Of a DNA stretch of 64,000 bases, positions 1 through 11,885 are shown in pieces (within the stretch, counting starts at the first letter, position 1; the number at the start of each line of letters is the position of its first letter). The notes under the pieces were generated by a model that searched no databases, had not been told where the DNA came from, and saw only the letters and a list, made by a program, of their open reading frames with translations. This DNA comes from Flaccisagitta enflata (taxonomy: Eukaryota > Chaetognatha > Sagittoidea > Aphragmophora): contig OZ231126.1 of the NCBI GenBank assembly GCA_965153355.1, forward strand, positions 52,328,001 to 52,392,000. Reading direction: 5' to 3'. The position numbers and the translations under genes were made by a program.

Positions 1-117
1 GTCAATCTGTCTCTCCATATGACTGCAGTCTTAGCATGACGGAACCCTTAGGCGCGGTGAGACCTATGTTTGAGCTGAAGATAAGAAAAGGGCTGGGATT
101 AGGTTATTGAGGCTAGG

Positions 118-815
118 ATGCCAGTCTCAGCAACCTAATCCTGCTTTCAACAAGTCAACTTATCTTAGCCTCACTGACCATTTCCCAGCCTCACTGACCT
201 AATCCCGGCTAAAGCAACCTAATGCCAGCCTCAGAGACCTTATCCAGGTAGCAACCTAGTCCCTGCCTCAGAAATTTAATCCTAGCCTCAATAACCTAAT
301 CCCAGCCCTTTTCTTATCTTCAGCTCAAACATAGGTCTCACCGCGCCTAAGGGTTCCGTCATGCTAAGACTGCAAGGTTTAAATTTTCAATTCAGTTTGC
401 CATGTCTAATCGATGGAGCGTCTGAAGCATGACGGAACTTGAGATTTTTTCAGGCTGAATCAACGTATATATGGAGAGCCTGAAAAAATCTCAAATTCCA
501 TCATGCTTCAGACGCTCCATCGATTAGACATGGCAAACTGAATTGAAAATTTAAATCTTGCAGTCTTAGCATGACGGAACCCTTAGGCGCGGTGAGACCT
601 ATGTTTGAGCTGAAGATAAGAAAAGGGCTGGGATTAGGTTATTGAGGCTAGGATTAAATTTCTGAGGCAGGGACTAGGTTGCTACCTGGATAAGGTCTCT
701 GAGGCTGGCATTAGGTTGCTTAAGCCGGGGTTAGGTCAGTGAGGCTGGGAAATGGTCAGTGAGGCTAAGATAAGTTGACTTGTTGAAAGCAGGATTAGGT
801 TGCTGAGACTGGCAT
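118..815. repeat. 700-bp near-perfect palindrome with third arm copy
   Basis: The two halves are reverse complements about a centre near 466, with arms of about 345 bp (for example CCCAGCCC at 301 against GGGCTGGG at 625). The inner part (TTAGCATGACGGAACCC...) occurs a third time in direct orientation at about 24-117, just outside the left arm. The arms contain a decayed minisatellite of about 20 bp. No coding potential. Confidence 0.9.
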
Positions 816-1240
816 TAAGTTGCTGAGACTGGGATTAGGTTTCTAACTCTAAGGCTGAAATTAAGTTGGATTAGGTTGCTGAAACAGGAATTAGGTCGCA
901 AACGCAGGTATTAGGTTGCTAAGGTCACTATTAGGATGTTGAGGCTATAAGGTTGCTATAAGGTTGCTAGGGCTATTATTAGGTTGCTGATGCTGGTATT
1001 AGGTCGTTGATGTTATGATAAAGTCTCTGAGGCTGGCATTATGTTTCTTAGGCCAGTATTAGGTCGCTGAGGCCATCGTTAGGTCGCACAGGCTTAGATT
1101 AAGTTGCTGATGCCCCAATTACACTGCTGAGGCCCAGATCAGGTTGCTGAGACTAAGAGTAGGTTGCTGGGACCCAGATTAGGTTGCTGAGGCTAAGAGT
1201 AGGTTGCTGAGACCCAGATTAGGTTGCTCAGTCCCAGATT
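816..1240. repeat. 20-bp minisatellite (TTAGGTTGCTGAGGCT type)
   Basis: Degenerate tandem units around ATTAGGTTGCTGAGGC continue from the right arm of the palindrome. Unit divergence is high, so this is an old array. No gene. Confidence 0.8.
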
Positions 1241-1670
1241 ATGTCGCTTAGGCCCACAAGACCCCAAATAAGGCCTCTCAGACCCCAAATAAGGCCACTC
1301 AGACCCCAAACTAGACCTCACAGGCCTTTCAGACCCCAAATCAGCCCACTCAGACCCAAAACAAGACCTCTCAGACTTCAAATTAGGCTTCTCAGACATA
1401 TCAAGACTCTCAGACCCCAAACCAGGCCGCTCAGATCCCAAATCAGCCCACTCAAACCCAAAATCAAGCCAGTCAGACCCAAAATTAGGCCTCTGAAACC
1501 TCATGTCAAGCCTTTGGACTCAATATGACCTCTCAGACCCAAAATCAGACCTTTCAGACCCAAAATCGAGCCTTTCAGACCCCAAATCATGCCTCTCAGA
1601 CCCTACATTAGACTTTAAGACTCAAAACCCTCCCTCTCAGCCCTCAAAACCAGCTTCTCATCATCTCATT
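1241..1670. repeat. 20-bp minisatellite (CTCAGACCCCAAAT type)
   Basis: Tandem, partly diverged units of the form CTCAGACCCCAAATCAGGCC. The apparent reading frames in it (repeated LGSERP or LRPQIRP) only reflect the repeat. The unit resembles the cores of the family-F elements below. Confidence 0.85.
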
Positions 1671-1849
1671 GCCAAATATAAAAGCTCAGGGGCCCCTTAC
1701 AGAACATACTATGGAAAAATTGTAACAAATTTGACTGAGCAAGGTTCCTAAATATCCACTGTTTGAAATATTCACATTTTAGCAAAAATAGAGATGTGTT
1801 TCTATGGCAGCCGCCCATAATGGAAAATGAAACATCCTTCTGTTTGTTT

Positions 1850-2582
1850 TTAGGCAGTGGTCCCGAAGGGGACAAAGTCCTGAAGAACACAGGGAAAATC
1901 TGTCCATCCCTACGTACGTCCGTACATCCGTACATGCATACCCCCTATCTTCATTGTCTCCTTCAAGCCCTATTCTGACCAAAATTCTGCTGAATAGCCC
2001 AAATCCAAGCAACATGGCCCAAATCTAAGCAAAATGGCCCAAATCCAAGCATAATGGCCCAAATCCAAGCATAATGGCCCAAATTCAAGCATAATGGCCC
2101 AAATTCAAGCAAAGTGGCCCAAATCTAGCCAGAAAACCCCAATTCTGGCCCAAGGTCTATCATTTCTGACCCAAATTCTGCTAAGTAGCCCAAATCTAAG
2201 CAATATGACCTAAATCTAAGCAAAACGCCCTAAATCCAAGCACAATTGCCCAAATTCAAGCAAAAAGGCCCAAATCTAGCCAGAAAACCCCAATACTAGG
2301 TCCATCATATTGGCCCCTTAGATCTATGTTGTGGCCTCCAATATCTAGGTTCTGACCAGATTTTGCTTGAATTTGAGCCATTATGCTTGGATTTAGGCCA
2401 TTTTTGGGCTTTTTGGCAGCACAGATGGACAGACGGATGGATGGATGGGCAGATTTCCCATGTGTTTTACAGAGCTTTGTCCCCTTCGGGGCCACTGCCC
2501 TGCTCCCCTTCAACATAAATCAAACATTACTCAAGCAGGGCAAGGGTACCGCTGACCATTTACTGCCTTTGGGCTGCTATTT
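1850..2582. mobile_element. Family-F element 1: inverted ends around a minisatellite
   Basis: The left end has GGCAGTGGTCCCGAAGGGGA and a CGTACGTCCGTAC run. The core is a 20-bp array (ATGGCCCAAATCCAAGCAT type, about 1990-2400). The right end is the inverted CCCCTTCGGGGCCACTGCCC followed by CAAGCAGGGCAAGGGTACCGCTGACCA. No protein is encoded, so it would be non-autonomous. Mobility is inference from repeated structure. Confidence 0.7.
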
Positions 2583-2585
2583 CTT

Positions 2586-3190
2586 TTTGGGCAGCGGCTC
2601 CGAAGGGGACAAAGTCCTGTAGAATACAGGGGGAATCTGTCCGTTTGTCCATCTGTACATTCGCCCATCCCCCCCACCTCATCTTCAGGGCTTCTTCTTT
2701 GGGGCCTCTTCTTACCTAAATTCTGCCAAATAGCCTAAATCCAAGCAATATAGCCAAAATCAAAACAAAATGGCCCAAATAAAGACGCAATGGCCCAAAT
2801 CCAAGCGAAATGGCCAAAATCTAAACCATAGAATCCCAATTCAGGCCTGAGGTCCATCATTTTGGCCCTTTAGACCTATATTGTAGCCTCCAATACCTAC
2901 CAATACCAACCAGACTTGGGCCATTTTATTTGGATTTGGCCTATTTTGCTTGGATTTGGCCTATTTTGCTTAGATTTGGCCCATTTTGCTTGGATTTGGG
3001 CCATATTGCTTGGATTTGGGTTTTTTGGATAGACCGGCAGACAGATTCTCTCCCCCCCCCCCCCGTGTTCCACAGGACTATGTCCCCTTCAAGGCCGCTG
3101 CCCTGCTCCCCCTCAACCTAAATCATATGCTAAGTACTCAAGCAGGGCATGGGAACCACTCACCATTTTCTGCCTTTGATCTGCTATTTT
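2586..3190. mobile_element. Family-F element 2
   Basis: Follows element 1 directly, in the same orientation: GGGCAGCGGCTCCGAAGGGG, a related array (TTTGGCCCATTTTGCTTGGA type, about 2700-3010), then GGCCGCTGCCCTGCTCCCC and a diverged GTACCGCTGACCA-type end. The C-run at 3050-3064 abuts the right end. Confidence 0.65.
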
Positions 3191-4260
3191 AAGTCACTTA
3201 GTGCTCTAGTTTTATTCACCGTTATATTTGGCTGAATCATCTCACGTCTAAATGTATTTCCCACATTCTCCAATGATCTGGTAAACTAAGCAAAATGACA
3301 CAGAATGTAATTGGGGAAGTAAAATTTTGAAAAAGGCAAAAAATGATTTCATTCATTTTTTGCATGCTCTGCGCCTAAGGGTTTAGGATTCTCACTGCAA
3401 TGAGATTTGAACTTTAAAATCAGTTCGCGGAGATCTATAAAATGAGCTATTGATCATAGTGGTAAGATAAAAGCAACATATTCTGACTCAACGTAATGAT
3501 CAATACTAGGGTGGTCGGGAAATATTATGATATATTGATATACTTAGGCCCTTTGCACAAATATCCAATAAAAGAGGGATTTCTTACAAGTTTGGGTGTG
3601 TAATCAAACAAAAAACCTTGTTGGCAAAACCATAGGCTTACTATGGGGACTTTTTTTTTTGCCATAGGAAGCCTATAGTTTTGCCGACATGGTTTAATCT
3701 TCAAATTCAGACCTCTGCATGTGGGAAAACCTTCTTTTTTGATACATTTATACAAAAAACTAGAGTATATCATTTTTTGAAATTTGACCCTATCATGTGT
3801 AAAGAAGGGCGCCGCTGGGAGAGCCTAAAAAGGGGTATTACCCTGTACCTTTTAATGATTTTTGAAAAAGTTAATCTTTTGAGTTTTTTTTTCTTGAGCT
3901 TAAGCGGATAGGCATAAACAATTTCTAACAAAAGGAACCACAAGACAACTACTCCCTTCCTTGATATTTCATCAGTTTTCAATGTAAAAGCATCTAGTTT
4001 ACTTATAATTTAGCATCAGAGACTGTTATGATAAAAAAAAAAATCAAAAAGAAGCGGCGGCATTTGAATTCCAGTATGTTTATGACCACCCTAATCAATA
4101 CACAAAGAGACACAGTCCGGACGCATCGTTGCTTGGTCGGGCTTGTTATCGATGTTGTCCTATTCGGGTGTCATTTACTCATTTCTTTCACATCGTTTTC
4201 ATCTTCTTCTGTTTCTTCGTTATCGTCCTCGTTTCTGTTGTCGATATTCTCGCTGTTGCC
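3191..4260. other. Unassigned AT-rich sequence
   Basis: No coding signal on either strand beyond short chance frames. 4119-4147 is the tail of a family-H element of the GATGCG type (GGACGCATCGTTG...GGGCTTGTT). The remainder shows nothing I can name. Confidence 0.5.
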
Positions 4261-4267
4261 GTTTTTT

Positions 4268-4345
4268 AGTCGCGTGCACGCGACTCTACAACCCGCTCCG
4301 TCGGTCCGTTGGTCCGTCGGTCCGTCCGTAACACTTTGCTTTTTT
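4268..4345 (+). mobile_element. Family-H element, hairpin AGTCGCGTGCACGCGACT, truncated
   Basis: Perfect 18-nt palindrome at 4268-4285, then CTACAACCCGCTC, CCGT/GGTC tetranucleotides and ACACTTTGCTTTTT. The opposite end is missing; an ATTTTTGGTC array follows. Confidence 0.75.
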
Positions 4346-4399
4346 GCGTCTTTTTTGTCATTTTGGGTCGTCTGGAGTTTTTTTGAATCATTTTTCTGG

Positions 4400-4775
4400 T
4401 GTCTTTGAGAATTATTGGTTGTTTTTGGTCATTTTTTATCATTTTTTATCATTTTTGGTCATTTTTGGTCATTTTGGTCATTTTGGTCATTTTGGTCATT
4501 TTGGTCATTTTTGATCATTTTTGGTCATTTTTGGTCATTTTGGTCATTTTGGTCATTTTGGTCATTTCGGTCATTTCGGTCTTTTTTGTTAATTTTTGTT
4601 TAACTTTTTGTCATTTTTGGTCATTTTTGGTCATTTTTGGTCATTTTTGGTCATTTTGGTCATTTAGGTCATTTTTGATCATTTTTGGTCATTTTCGGTC
4701 ATTTTCGGTCATTTTGGTCATTTTGGTCATTTTGGTCATTTTTGGTCATTTTTGGTCATTTTTGGCTGGTTTAAG
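4400..4775. repeat. ATTTTTGGTC tandem array
   Basis: Units of 9-10 bp (CATTTTTGGT and CATTTTGGT) repeated about 35 times. Translated frames (WSFLVIL...) are artefacts. Confidence 0.9.
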
Positions 4776-5050
4776 TTGGCTGGTTTAAGTCTGCTGGTTT
4801 AAGTCTGCTGGTTTAAGTCTGCTGGTTTAAGTCTGCTGGTTTAAGTCTGCTGGTTTAAGTCTGCTGGTTTAGTCTGCTGGTTTAAGTCTGCTGGTTTGAG
4901 TCTGCTGGTTTAGGTCTGCTGGTTTAAGTCTGCTGGTTTAAGTCTGCTGGTTGAAGTCTGCTGGTTAAAGTCTGCTGGTTAAAGTCTGCTGGTTAAAGTC
5001 TGCTGGTTTAAGTCTGCCGGTTTAAGTCTGCAGGTTTAAGTGTGTGTCTG
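4770..5050. repeat. 14-bp minisatellite TTTAAGTCTGCTGG
   Basis: About 20 near-identical head-to-tail copies with no spacers, so this is not a CRISPR array. It begins exactly where the ATTTTTGGTC array ends. Confidence 0.92.
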
Positions 5051-5474
5051 CTGGTCATTTTATTCATTTCTTATATTTCTCCCTATTCAGTCATGTTGAT
5101 TAAAAAGATACAATAAGGAGTCAGGTCAATTCAGTTGTTTATGTCTCGCACGCGACTTATAGGTGTTGGCCTTGTTTTCTCCTTCTTCTATTTACATTTA
5201 CGTTCTTCACTACGTATGGGAAATGAAAAAGGATGCGGTCGTTTCCATAGGCCTTCTTCAGGGGTCACATCACTCTTGCGAGAGATACGTAAAAACAAAA
5301 GACATGACGCATCGGAAACCTTAAGATACCAACGCAGCGCTTTGTGGTCCTACTGACCCTACGGTTAACCGTACTTTCTTGGTTTGAAGAACTTGCATGC
5401 GACTGCACTGTGACGACGGTGGGACGACATACAGGGTCCAGAAATGTGTAAAAAGCGTGATACAATTACATCCA

Positions 5475-5645
5475 CCGGTCGACCGGTGTAGGCGGTTATG
5501 GTGGATTAAGGGGGTCGGTGACAGTCTGGTGAAATAAACTTCGTCGAGTGGCCCAAACAAGCACTGTGTAGGTGATCAAGGTGGATTTAGGGGGTCGGTG
5601 ACTGTCAGGTGAAATAAACTTCGTCGAGTGGCCGGAACCAGCACT
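5475..5645. repeat. Tandem pair of about 88 bp
   Basis: GGGGGTCGGTGAC...GTGAAATAAACTTCGTCGAGTGGCC occurs twice in direct repeat. The flank (GTCCAGAAATGTGTAAAAAGCGTGAT) matches the ends of the MITE at 12981-13222. Confidence 0.75.
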
Positions 5646-5870
5646 GTGCGGTCAGGATGGGGTATCAGCTCAATCCGTCAAAAATTTTCTCTGGTTGATA
5701 TTGCATTGGGACTCCACAGCAGCAAAATTTCAAAATGGAAAATTTGAAAATCTGACAGCAGATTCGGAGTCTTTGCAAAAAAAAGATAAAAAGAGAGCGT
5801 CTTTTTTTTTATATTCCAACTAGAACCTGTTCTAATCTGATGTCATAATCGGGTCAAATTTGTGCTACTT

Positions 5871-7076
5871 TCTAGAGCAAAAGTATGTAGACAGTATACT
5901 AATTTGCTAGTTTATTCAGAAATAATCTTTAAAGAAACTTTTAAATATGTTTTGTATGTACTACCTAGGAAAAAAGTCTTCGTTCACTTGATGAGGATGT
6001 TCATTAACTGAATAAATATCAAGTAAGTTAGTGTTTTCTTTCTTTCAGCACCTCATCTGATGTCCCACCTAAGCTATGACTGCTTCCATTTGGCTTAGTG
6101 ACTGTTTCCTGAGTCCTAAAATGAATTATGCCAAGACATGTCACCACAGATTTGAGCGCATTTTTTTTTCAGTCATTCAGTTGATATCATTCATTGTTCC
6201 TGTTCCAATTGCTTAGTTTCAGGCAAAACATTTTAAACTGTAAAGAAATTGGGACTTAATTGGACACTCATATGTTGGTTGTAATAAACTCCATAACGAT
6301 ATATTAAATCTACCAAAATAATGTCATGACTTTTTATGTAAATGACTTCGCTTTTCAAAACAGATTCACCTCTGATTTTTCTGCATTTTCCAAAAAAGGT
6401 CATCTTTAAATCGCTTTCATTTCTAATCGTTTTGGGCCACAGGAACGGGATTGGTCCCAAATGGTAGAACTTTTGAAGAGGTTTCTGAATCTCACCAATT
6501 TTCCCTACTTTTCATTAATAGAAGTGTATTTATTCCTTCTTATAGGTGAACGAAGACTTATTTCCTAGGTAGTAGTTTTACAGCTTTAAGCGACAATAAG
6601 TCTTTGAATTTGGGTTTTTAAACATTTCCATATAACTTACATGTAAAAATGCATTATGACTCTCCCCTCCTTGAAAATTACTTATGATCATTCATGTCGG
6701 TCAATTCTATGTGCTCCTCTAAGCCTTGATTTCGACCACAATGATTGACTCGGGCTGGAATCAGGCAGGAAAATGTGATAAGTGTTTGGTTTTGCAGCAG
6801 GGATTTAAAGTTAGATGAAAAAACTTTAACTTTATTTAAAATACAACTTGAATAATAAAAGCAGAAATCTAGATGCAATATTTTAGCTATTTCTAATAAA
6901 GGGTATCAATTTTGTTTTGCTTGTCATTTCTAAACGGCTTGAGCTAGACAGATGCGGTTTGCGGCGTTAGCTCAGAAATTTGAAGTAGTTTCAGAATCTT
7001 ACTGATTTTTATATAGATTTATTATTTTAAGCAAAGTTATTGTTATAAACGCTTGTCTACATACTTATGCTCTAGA
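5871..7076. repeat. Interrupted inverted repeat, 1.2 kb
   Basis: TCTAGAGCAAAAGTATGTAG at 5871 is inverted at 7055-7076, and ACCTAGGAAAAAAGTCTTCG (from about 5965) at 6546-6574. The right side carries about 400 bp extra between these arms. AT-rich, no genes. Looks like a decayed foldback element. Confidence 0.65.
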
Positions 7077-7604
7077 TAGTATTTGGTCTAAAAGTTAATT
7101 TATTCTATAAGTTGAAAAAAATTTTGACTATGTTCCAGATGGAATATCAAACTAGTCATCCAAGGATTACACATGATCAGCAGTACTCAATGCTCTGCTT
7201 GAAGTGATCAGCTGAAGTGGAGTGAGAGCAGGACCACAGCCCCTAAGAGCTATTGTCCTATAAGACACAAGGGTGAATTTTCAGACGTCCTGAGAAGACA
7301 TATTTATTAAAGGGCTGATTTAATTGATTGGAGCGCAGTAAGAAACCATGTAGGGGCTGATTTGGAGGGTCCACGGGCTCAAATTAGATCAGGGATAAGG
7401 GCAGATAGAAACCTGAGAGGGTTGTTTTTAGGTTTGAGACTGATCTTTAGCTCGAGAGATTTTGGACCTGATCGAGCTGATTTTGGGCCTGAAAGAGCCG
7501 ACTTTTGAGCCAAAGAAGACTGATTTTGGGTCTGAAAGGGCTGATTTAAGGTCTGACAAGGCTGAGTTGGGGTCTGAGAGGGGAACGGATATACATACAA
7601 AAAG

Positions 7605-8235
7605 ACAGACATTAGACCCATTTTTTCCGAGACTTTTGTAGCTAGAAAACATATGACAGTGCCATATTGTTGCAAAGTCCATCTGCTATAATGTTGTAAA
7701 AAGAAAAAAAAAAACAATTTTCAAAATTCTTGGCTCAGTTTTCGAACAGTGAAATTAGCAAAAAGTATAAAAAATGAAAATTTCAAAAAAAAAAAATTTT
7801 AAATCTGATTGCAGATTCAGATTCTTCACAAAGAAGTATGAATAAAAAGTGCTCTTTTTTTAAATATTTTTACAGGAAGCTTTTCAAATATTAAAAAAAC
7901 GAAAAGTGCGAAATTATTTTTTTGTTTGCTTTTTTTTATTAAAATTGAATTTTTTTGTCATGTTCCTATCAGAATTTTTAAAAATGAATAATACTTTGTG
8001 TATGTACTTTTTCATGAAGAATCTGAATCTGCAATCAGATTTTTAAGATTTTTATTTTGAAAATTTTATTTTTCTATACTTTTTGCCGATTTCACCATTT
8101 GAGAACTGAGCAAAGAATTTTGAAAATAGTTTTTTTCTTTTTACAACATGATAGCAGATGGATTTTGCAACAATATGGCACTGTCATATGTTTTCTAGCA
8201 ACGAAAGTCTTGGAAAAAAATGGGTCTAACAGACA
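7605..8235. repeat. 630-bp palindromic foldback element
   Basis: The halves are imperfect reverse complements about 7920 (for example ATTAGACCCATTTTTTCC at 7611 against GGAAAAAAATGGGTCTAA near 8213). Centre is A/T-rich, no coding potential. Confidence 0.85.
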
Positions 8236-8279
8236 TGATATCTGGAAATTCATCCCTGTGTCCTACAGGACATTGGCCC

Positions 8280-8440
8280 TTTTCAAATTTCCCATTTAAA
8301 TTTTGTCCTCATATGGCCTTTTAACCTGAGATACGCAGCTGTAGCGTCCAAAATCTTGACCACAGATAAATGTTGACGGATCGAGCTGATTCCCCACCCT
8401 TTAATTGATCTTGTGACAAGTGAATGAAATCAGATCACAC
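8280..8440. repeat. Dispersed repeat related to the MITE at 12981-13222
   Basis: Shares TTTCCCATTTAAA, TCTTGACCACAGA and GATTCCCCACCCTT...TTGATCTTGTG with 13040-13200. Only the right half of that element is present. Confidence 0.6.
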
Positions 8441-8447
8441 TTTTCAG

Positions 8448-8710
8448 GCAGCGGCCCCAAAGGGGACAAAATCCTGTAGAACATAGGACTTTTGTTTGTT
8501 CATTAGTTAGTCTTCCCCATTGGCCTCATATCAGGCCTTTCAAGCCTCAAATCCGACCTCTCAGGCCTCAAAAGCCCCAAATTGGGTCTCTCAGACTCAG
8601 TCCTCAAATATTCCACTCAGGCCTGAAAGCCACCTTCTTAGGCTTCAATTCAGCCCTATCAAGCTTCAAATCGGCCCTCTCAGGCATCAACTCTGCCCTC
8701 TCAGCTGAGC
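8448..8710. mobile_element. Family-F element 3, right end lost
   Basis: GGCAGCGGCCCCAAAGGGGA then a short core of CTCAGGCCTCAAAT-type units. No inverted right end before 8710. Confidence 0.55.
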
Positions 8711-8887
8711 CGAGACACTGCGGTAAACCTCTATCCCACGGACGTTGCAACAACACCATTTTCCGCCAAGTGGCGTAACGATGCAATTCATTGCAATATC
8801 GTGTCGGGGACGGTACGCTATGGGACGGGTCCTCAATTATCATAAGTATCTGTATTTACTCATCTTTTATTTCTTTTATCTCTTCTT

Positions 8888-9555
8888 TTATTTCTTTTTG
8901 GGCAGCGGCCCCAAAGGGCCGATGTCCTGTAGGACACAGGGGTGAATTTCCATACGTACGTACGTACGTCCGTCCGTCCATCCCCCCCCCCGCCCGGAAG
9001 CTTCTCAAGCCTCTCAAATCCAGCCTCTCAGGCCTCAAATCCAGCCTCTCAGGCCTCAAATTTGGCCTCTCAGGCCTCAAATCCAGCCTCTCAGGCCTCA
9101 AATCCAGTCTCCCAGGCCTCAAATCCAGCCTCTCAGGCCTCAAATCCAGCCTCTCAGGCCTCAAATCCAGCCTCTCAGGCCTCAAATCCAGCCTCTCGGG
9201 CCTCAAATCCAGCCTCTCGGGCCTCAAATCCAGCCTCTTGGGCCTCAAATCCAGCCTCTCAGGCCTCAAATCCAGCCTCTTTGGCCTCAAATCCAGCCTC
9301 TTGGGCCTTATATCCAGCCTCTCAGACCTCAAGTTCCCATTGAATAACATGGCAAATTGACAAAAAATTGAAAAAAATGCAAAACTCCTAAATGTGCCCT
9401 CTCAGGACGTATGGAAATTCACCCCTGTGTCCTACAGGACATTGGCCCTTTGGGGCCGCTGCCCTGCTCTCACTCCACTTCTTCAGCTAATCACTCCAAG
9501 CAGGGCATCGGGTACCGCTGACCATGTGCGATCCTTGGATGACTTGTTTTCTTCC
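8888..9555. mobile_element. Family-F element 4, complete with homogeneous 21-bp core
   Basis: Left end GGGCAGCGGCCCCAAAGGG, GATGTCCTGTAGGACACAGG and CGTACGTCCGTCC; core 9005-9325 of about 15 units of CTCAGGCCTCAAATCCAGCC; right end the inverse (CCTGTGTCCTACAGGACATT, GGGGCCGCTGCCC), then GCATCGGGTACCGCTGACCA. CCTGTAGGACA is itself a small hairpin. The long frames over the core are repeat artefacts. Confidence 0.82.
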
Positions 9556-9665
9556 TTTTCCTTTTTTTTTTCTTTTCTTCTTTTTTTCTTTTCATCGTTT
9601 TTTTTTTTCTTTCTTCTTTTTTTTCTTCTTTTTCTTTTTCTTCTTCTTCCTTCTTCTTCTTCTCA
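9540..9665. repeat. Pyrimidine (T/C) tract
   Basis: Over 100 nt of almost pure T and C (TTTTTTTCTTTTC, TTCTTCTTC). No gene. Confidence 0.85.
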
Positions 9666-9954
9666 ATACTGTTACCGTCACGGCCAAGTAGCCCATTTTC
9701 GTTTTAGAGCGACCCTGTCCTTTTTCCGCAACCGGAACGAACTTCCGGTTTCACGCTCGGGCCAGCCTCTCAGCCCTCAGATCATCCCTCTCAGACCTCC
9801 AATCTGCCCTCTCAAGCCTAAAGTTAGGCCTTTCAAGCCTCTAAGGCCCCTAATCAGGCCCCTAATCAGGCCTCTCAGGCCTCAAATCTGCCCTTACTGA
9901 CTTGAAATTTGTCCTCAGGCCTCAAATTTGACCTCTTAGGCCTTAAACATTAGG

Positions 9955-10262
9955 GTGGTCATGGATAAGTGTCAAATTACAACTGGTCATCCAAGAATGG
10001 CACATGGTCAGCGATACCCGATGCCCTGCTTGAAGTGATCAATTGAAGTAGTTGAGTGAAAGGCAAAATTCCTATTGAATAATATGAAAAGTTACCACCA
10101 AGGCCTCAAATATGCCCCCTAAGGACATCTGGAAATTCACCCCTGTGTCCTACAGGACATCGGTTCTTTAGGGCCGCTGCCCTGCTCCCACTCAGCTTCT
10201 TCAGCTAATCACTCCAAACAGGGCATCGGGTACCGCTCACCATGTGCGATCCTTGGAAGACT
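9955..10262. mobile_element. Family-F element 5, short form
   Basis: Shows both outermost arms: GTCATCCAAGAATGGCACAT with GATGCCCTGCTTGAAGTGAT on the left, and the inverse (ATCACTCCAAACAGGGCATC, ATGTGCGATCCTTGGAAGAC) on the right. This extends the terminal inverted repeat to about 65 bp or more. The core is nearly gone. Confidence 0.75.
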
Positions 10263-10370
10263 AGTTCTTCTCTCCTTCCGGGTAGCATATATCTTCCCTT
10301 GGGATCTTCCGACCTTTTTATCATTTTCTAAAAAGAATCTGGGTTAGCTATTACTGAGATTTGACAAAAC

Positions 10371-10573
10371 AAGGCCAACACCTATAAGTCGCGTGCGAGA
10401 CTTACAGATTGACTTGGAATAACTTAGAATAACTCAGTATCTTCTTTAATGACTTTAAATGACTTAAAAAATAAAATTGATAAAAAAAGTAAAAGTGTGA
10501 TGAACCGACAAACCGACGGACTAACCGACGGACGAATGGACAAAGCGGAGTGTAGAGTCGCGTGCACGCGACT
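10371..10573 (-). mobile_element. Family-H element(s), hairpin AGTCGCGTGCACGCGACT
   Basis: AACAAGGCC at 10373 with AGTCGCGTGCGAGACT (tag GTCGCGTGC), then (ACGG/CCGA) tetranucleotides from 10506 and the perfect hairpin at 10556-10573. Tag and hairpin arm agree. Confidence 0.75.
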
Positions 10574-11320
10574 AAAATTGAAACCAAAGGCAAAAATGAT
10601 ATTAAAGTGATAGCTTTTCCCTTTTATTGTGGATTATATGCTTGGATCCATTCGTCTCCTTGAGCAACTAGACGACCTTGGTCTTACCATGGTCTGTTAC
10701 ATCAATCCTAATCTCAGAAGCGATTTGAGGAGCTTATTTGCATATTGCAGTAGCAAGGTTTCTTTCTATGTCTTAAAACAACCAAATTTTGTATTAGATC
10801 TTTCATCATGTAACCCGATTATGTGTTGCCTCTTTAGATTACAAAATGAAAATCTTTGATTTCTTAGATTGTTTTTATTGCGCCATGTTAAGTAACGTTG
10901 ATGAGGATTCTTGATAGTCTCAACCCCCAAGTTTTGGATTAAGCACTAAAAATCCTTTAAAAAGCATCCAGTTCAGTGTAAGTATCGAACCTTCCGGATT
11001 ACCTTCTGGGGGCATTTTTAGATGGCGGGGAACCTATCCCGCCCAAAATAATTGGCGCTGAGTGAGGTTGAAAGGTTGGAGTCGCTGGCTAAACCCATCC
11101 AAGGCCAAATGATTGAAAGTGTAAAGGTGGTGTGCAAGGGAATTGGGGTGGATGTATATGCTATGCTAGCAAAAAAGTGAATCATGGAAAATGAAATGAA
11201 CCATATTCCTCTTATCTTATTTCTTTCTCTTCTCTACTTCCTTCTTCTATTTCTTCTCGAATCTTCCGAGAGGCGCCCATATCATTCCGAGTAGCGGCGC
11301 TACTCGCTACTCCATAACAA
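10574..11320. other. Unassigned sequence
   Basis: A 76-codon frame at 10629-10859 (+) has no recognisable motif or neighbours that suggest a gene. No repeat family seen. Confidence 0.35.
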
Positions 11321-11324
11321 GTCA

Positions 11325-11885
11325 TCCAAGGATTGCACGTGGTCAGCGGTACCCGATGCCCTGCTTGGAGTGATCAGCTGAAGAAGTGGAGTGAGAGCAG
11401 GGCAGCGGCCCCAAAAGGCCGATGTCCTGTAGGACAGGGGTGAATTTCCTTACGTCCTCAGAAGGCATATTTCAGGCCTTTGGGGCAATTTTCCATGATA
11501 TTCAATGGGAGTTATATATTTTTTTACAATTTCTTGTTAATTTTCCATGTTATTCAATGAGAATTTCATTTTTTATCAATTTTCCATGAAATCCAATTGC
11601 AATTTTGCAATTTTTTGTTACTTTTCCATGTTATCGGATAGGATACATACATTTTCTTTTTTTTGCTATCTTTCCATGTTATTCAATGGCAAGTTTGTAT
11701 TTTGTCATTTACCCATGTTATTCAATGGGATGTTTGCATTTTGTCATTTTCCCATGTTATTCAATGGGAATTTGAGAATTCAGAAGCTTCCAGGGGGGGA
11801 CGTACGGACGGACGTACGGACGGAAATTCACCCCTGTGTCCTACAGGACATCGGCCCTTTGGGGCCGCTGCCCAAAAAGCACGCC
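11325..11885. mobile_element. Family-F element 6, CCATGTTATTCAATGGGAA core
   Basis: Full left arm (GTCATCCAAGGATTGCACGT to GGGCAGCGGCCCC), core of about eight spaced units of TTTCCATGTTATTCAATGGG (11480-11770), right end with GGACGTACGGACGG, TCCTACAGGACATCGGCCC and GGGGCCGCTGCCC. The core is unrelated to the CTCAGGCC cores, showing that ends are conserved while cores differ. Confidence 0.8.

Noticed and set aside
4028-4788. Leu/Ile/Phe-rich WSFLVIL frame resembling a membrane protein
   Set aside because: Pure translation of the ATTTTTGGTC array.
4770-5050. Possible CRISPR array
   Set aside because: 14-bp units abut with no unique spacers, and the DNA is plainly eukaryotic.
8791-9360. 189-codon SSLSGLK repeat protein and 164-codon RPERLDL repeat protein
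   Set aside because: Open frames exist on both strands because the 21-bp core unit is a multiple of three and free of stops; the ends are those of a family-F repeat.
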